From CAIYUC01 sp963682005 (lineage in GTDB: Bacteria; Bacteroidota; Bacteroidia; Bacteroidales; FEN-979), in contig OY820914.1 in NCBI GenBank assembly GCA_963682005.1, positions 2,356,001 through 2,420,000 on the forward strand: 64,000 nucleotides of DNA, in the 5' to 3' direction. The notes beneath the pieces are model-generated. The model saw only the letters and a list, made by a program, of their open reading frames with translations, had not been told where the DNA came from and ran no database searches. The position numbers and the translations under genes are program-made. Positions 62,754 to 64,000 of the stretch are shown here, piece after piece; within the stretch, counting starts at the first letter, position 1, and the number at the start of each line of letters is the position of its first letter.

Positions 62754-63866
62754 TTAAAGATTGTCGAAACGGGTAAGATCATCCTGCCCGACTACGTTAT
62801 CAAAGTCGGTTTTTGGTTCTGAGATGAAGGCGAATTCTTCAAGTTTTTCAGGCTGTCTGCCCTGTTTGTTCTCTTCGATGATGTGGATCACATTCTCGGC
62901 AGGTATCGCCATGAATTTTCCCGGATCATCAATGTATGAATACCACATCAGTTTTTTGAAGATATCGGTTTTCTGGTGAACGGCATCTCCTTTTGATGTT
63001 TTAAGAACGATATCATCTTTCGGAAAATCCTTGAGTGCATCGATGTACGACTCATATTCATAATTCAGGCAGCATTTAAGCTTGCCGCACTGACCCGCCA
63101 GTTTTTGAGGATTCAGTGAAAGTTGCTGAACACGTGCGGAATTGGTTGTCACGGATTTGAAATCGTTCAGCCATGTGGCGCAGCAAAGTTCACGGCCACA
63201 GGAGCCGATGCCTCCAAGACGGCTTGCTTCCTGCCGGGCACCGATCTGCCTCATTTCGATCCTCAGCTTGAATTCTTCTGCCAGGATCTTGATGAGTTCC
63301 CGGAAATCGACCCGGTCTTCTGCCGTATAATAGAAGATAGCTTTTGTATTGTCGCCCTGGTATTCTACGTCATTGATCTTCATCTGGAGTTTAAGCCTGA
63401 CGGCGATCTCGCGTGCCTTGAACATGGTGGAATTCTCCATTTCCACAGCACCGATCCATTTTTCAATGTCGGTAAGACGGGCTCGCCGGTAAATCTTTTT
63501 TATTTCCAGTGAATTCGGATCAATTTTCCGCTTCTTAAGCTGGAACCGCACCACTTCACCTGCCATTGTTACGATCCCGATATCATGACCGGGAGAAGCT
63601 TCAACGGCAACGATCTCCCCGGTTTCAAGTTCCATATCGGGAGGAACACGGAAGAAATCCTTGCGCGAATTTTTAAAACGTACTTCTACAATGTCTATCA
63701 GTTTATTTCCCTGGGGGAGGGGTATGGTATCAAGCCAGTCAAATGAATCAAATTTGCTGCAGCGATGCTGAAAAACGCCTTCATTCTTGTTGTAAAGCCT
63801 GGGCGCCTGGGTGCAGCCGCGACTGAAAAAAGGGTTATCCGCAGAAGTGGGTTCCTGGTAATCCAT
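62754..63866 (-). CDS. PSP1-domain protein, RicT/YaaT-like
   Basis: 370 residues from the ATG at 63866; a further upstream frame start at 63887 falls in the promoter. PSP1 domain with VEVRFKNSRKDFF and the conserved Cys cluster CGRELCCATWL and CGKLKCCLNYE, where RicT of Bacillus binds an Fe-S cluster with RicA and RicF and affects mRNA processing. In Bacteroidota its role is unknown; it is regularly found between holB and gldH, as here. Confidence 0.88.
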   Translation of the reverse strand: MDYQEPTSADNPFFSRGCTQAPRLYNKNEGVFQHRCSKFDSFDWLDTIPLPQGNKLIDIVEVRFKNSRKDFFRVPPDMELETGEIVAVEASPGHDIGIVTMAGEVVRFQLKKRKIDPNSLEIKKIYRRARLTDIEKWIGAVEMENSTMFKAREIAVRLKLQMKINDVEYQGDNTKAIFYYTAEDRVDFRELIKILAEEFKLRIEMRQIGARQEASRLGGIGSCGRELCCATWLNDFKSVTTNSARVQQLSLNPQKLAGQCGKLKCCLNYEYESYIDALKDFPKDDIVLKTSKGDAVHQKTDIFKKLMWYSYIDDPGKFMAIPAENVIHIIEENKQGRQPEKLEEFAFISEPKTDFDNVVGQDDLTRFDNL

Positions 63867-63884
63867 GGGACAAATTAATAAAAA

Positions 63885-63892
63885 CAAAAGTA
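63885..63892 (-). promoter_or_regulatory. -7 element for the ricT-like/gldH/pbp1A operon
   Basis: TACTTTTG on the minus strand fits TAnnTTTG, 18 bases before the ATG at 63866, supporting that start. Confidence 0.6.
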
Positions 63893-63911
63893 CAAAAAAT
63901 TTCTCAGACCT

Positions 63912-64000
63912 TCAGGAGCTTTTCTTTTTGGAGGAAACCCCGAACAACCGAACGATGTTCAGTGAAACATCCAGGAAAAGCGCCTGGGGATAGGCATTGC
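63912..64000 (-). CDS. holB: DNA polymerase III subunit delta', C-terminal end (partial)
   Basis: The minus strand encodes NAYPQALFLDVSLNIVRLFG then a Lys/Ser tail and TGA at 63912-63914. The N.NP..LF.DLS..I..L pattern is the C-terminal helix of clamp-loader delta' proteins in Bacteroidota, and position before a PSP1 gene fits. Most of the gene is outside the window. Confidence 0.6.
   Translation of the reverse strand, partial: NAYPQALFLDVSLNIVRLFGVSSKKKSS

Noticed and set aside
62735..62782. Upstream start of GldH
   Set aside because: It would overlap the preceding gene and displace the lipobox too far from the N-terminus.
63867..63887. Upstream start of the RicT-like protein
   Set aside because: It overlaps the -7 element TACTTTTG; the ATG at 63866 fits better.

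Overview
This window is a piece of a Bacteroidota chromosome, probably an environmental Bacteroidales-type organism. The evidence is four secreted proteins with type IX secretion (T9SS) C-terminal sorting domains, a GldH gliding lipoprotein beside a PSP1/RicT-type protein, a PPi-type phosphofructokinase, many promoters matching the Bacteroidota -7 element TAnnTTTG, and general absence of Shine-Dalgarno sequences. No rRNA, tRNA, CRISPR array, prophage or intact insertion sequence was recognised.

Layout. 1-71: tail of a T9SS protein. 365-4991 (minus): four tandem cobalamin-binding radical SAM genes, three intact and the promoter-proximal one broken by an internal deletion. 5144-12801: a divergent set with ACP, ketoacyl-ACP synthase III, SDR reductase, GT2 glycosyltransferase, GNAT acyltransferase, sulfotransferase, flippase and a WecE-like sugar aminotransferase. 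Together these look like a surface glycan or glycolipid locus that may N-acylate a dTDP-amino sugar with an ACP-borne acyl group. 12895-18649: an Asp-box propeller protein, MtnA and two beta-barrel proteins. 18903-21316: serS, rpmA, rplU. 21535-31793: two adjacent paralogous giant T9SS adhesin-like proteins. 32020-46018: ABC-F ATPase, polyprenyl synthase, RfbA, an RND/MMPL exporter, a 2-hydroxyacid dehydrogenase, phosphofructokinase, aspartate kinase and Mfd. 46143-48829: a PIG-V-like membrane protein and an AlgX/AlgJ-like protein. 49025-57482: three exported proteins (C1-like peptidase, VCBS-like anchored protein, GH16-like lipoprotein). 57805-58255: a RelE-type toxin-antitoxin pair. 58851-64000: saccharopine-dehydrogenase-like protein, PBP1A, GldH, RicT-like protein and the end of holB.

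The most unusual signal is not a gene. Most longer gaps between genes are filled with arrays of 7-bp or 8-bp words (GAGTGAA, RTAGGCA, TTCGTAA, AGGCTTC, CTCACCAN, AAATCAAY, AGATAATG, TTTGTTAC and others), often drifting by one or two bases per unit. At least ten genes have their stop codon inside, or directly touching, such an array. In nearly all of these the unit itself carries a stop codon on the sense strand, and since 7 and 8 are not multiples of 3 the array places stops in all three frames. Two arrays have entered coding sequence (the SDR gene and the N-terminus of mfd) and are read through in an open frame. REP-like CCCCGC palindromes and a second class of longer hairpins (ACCGCAAAG family) occupy other gaps. 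All functional ideas about these arrays are inference.
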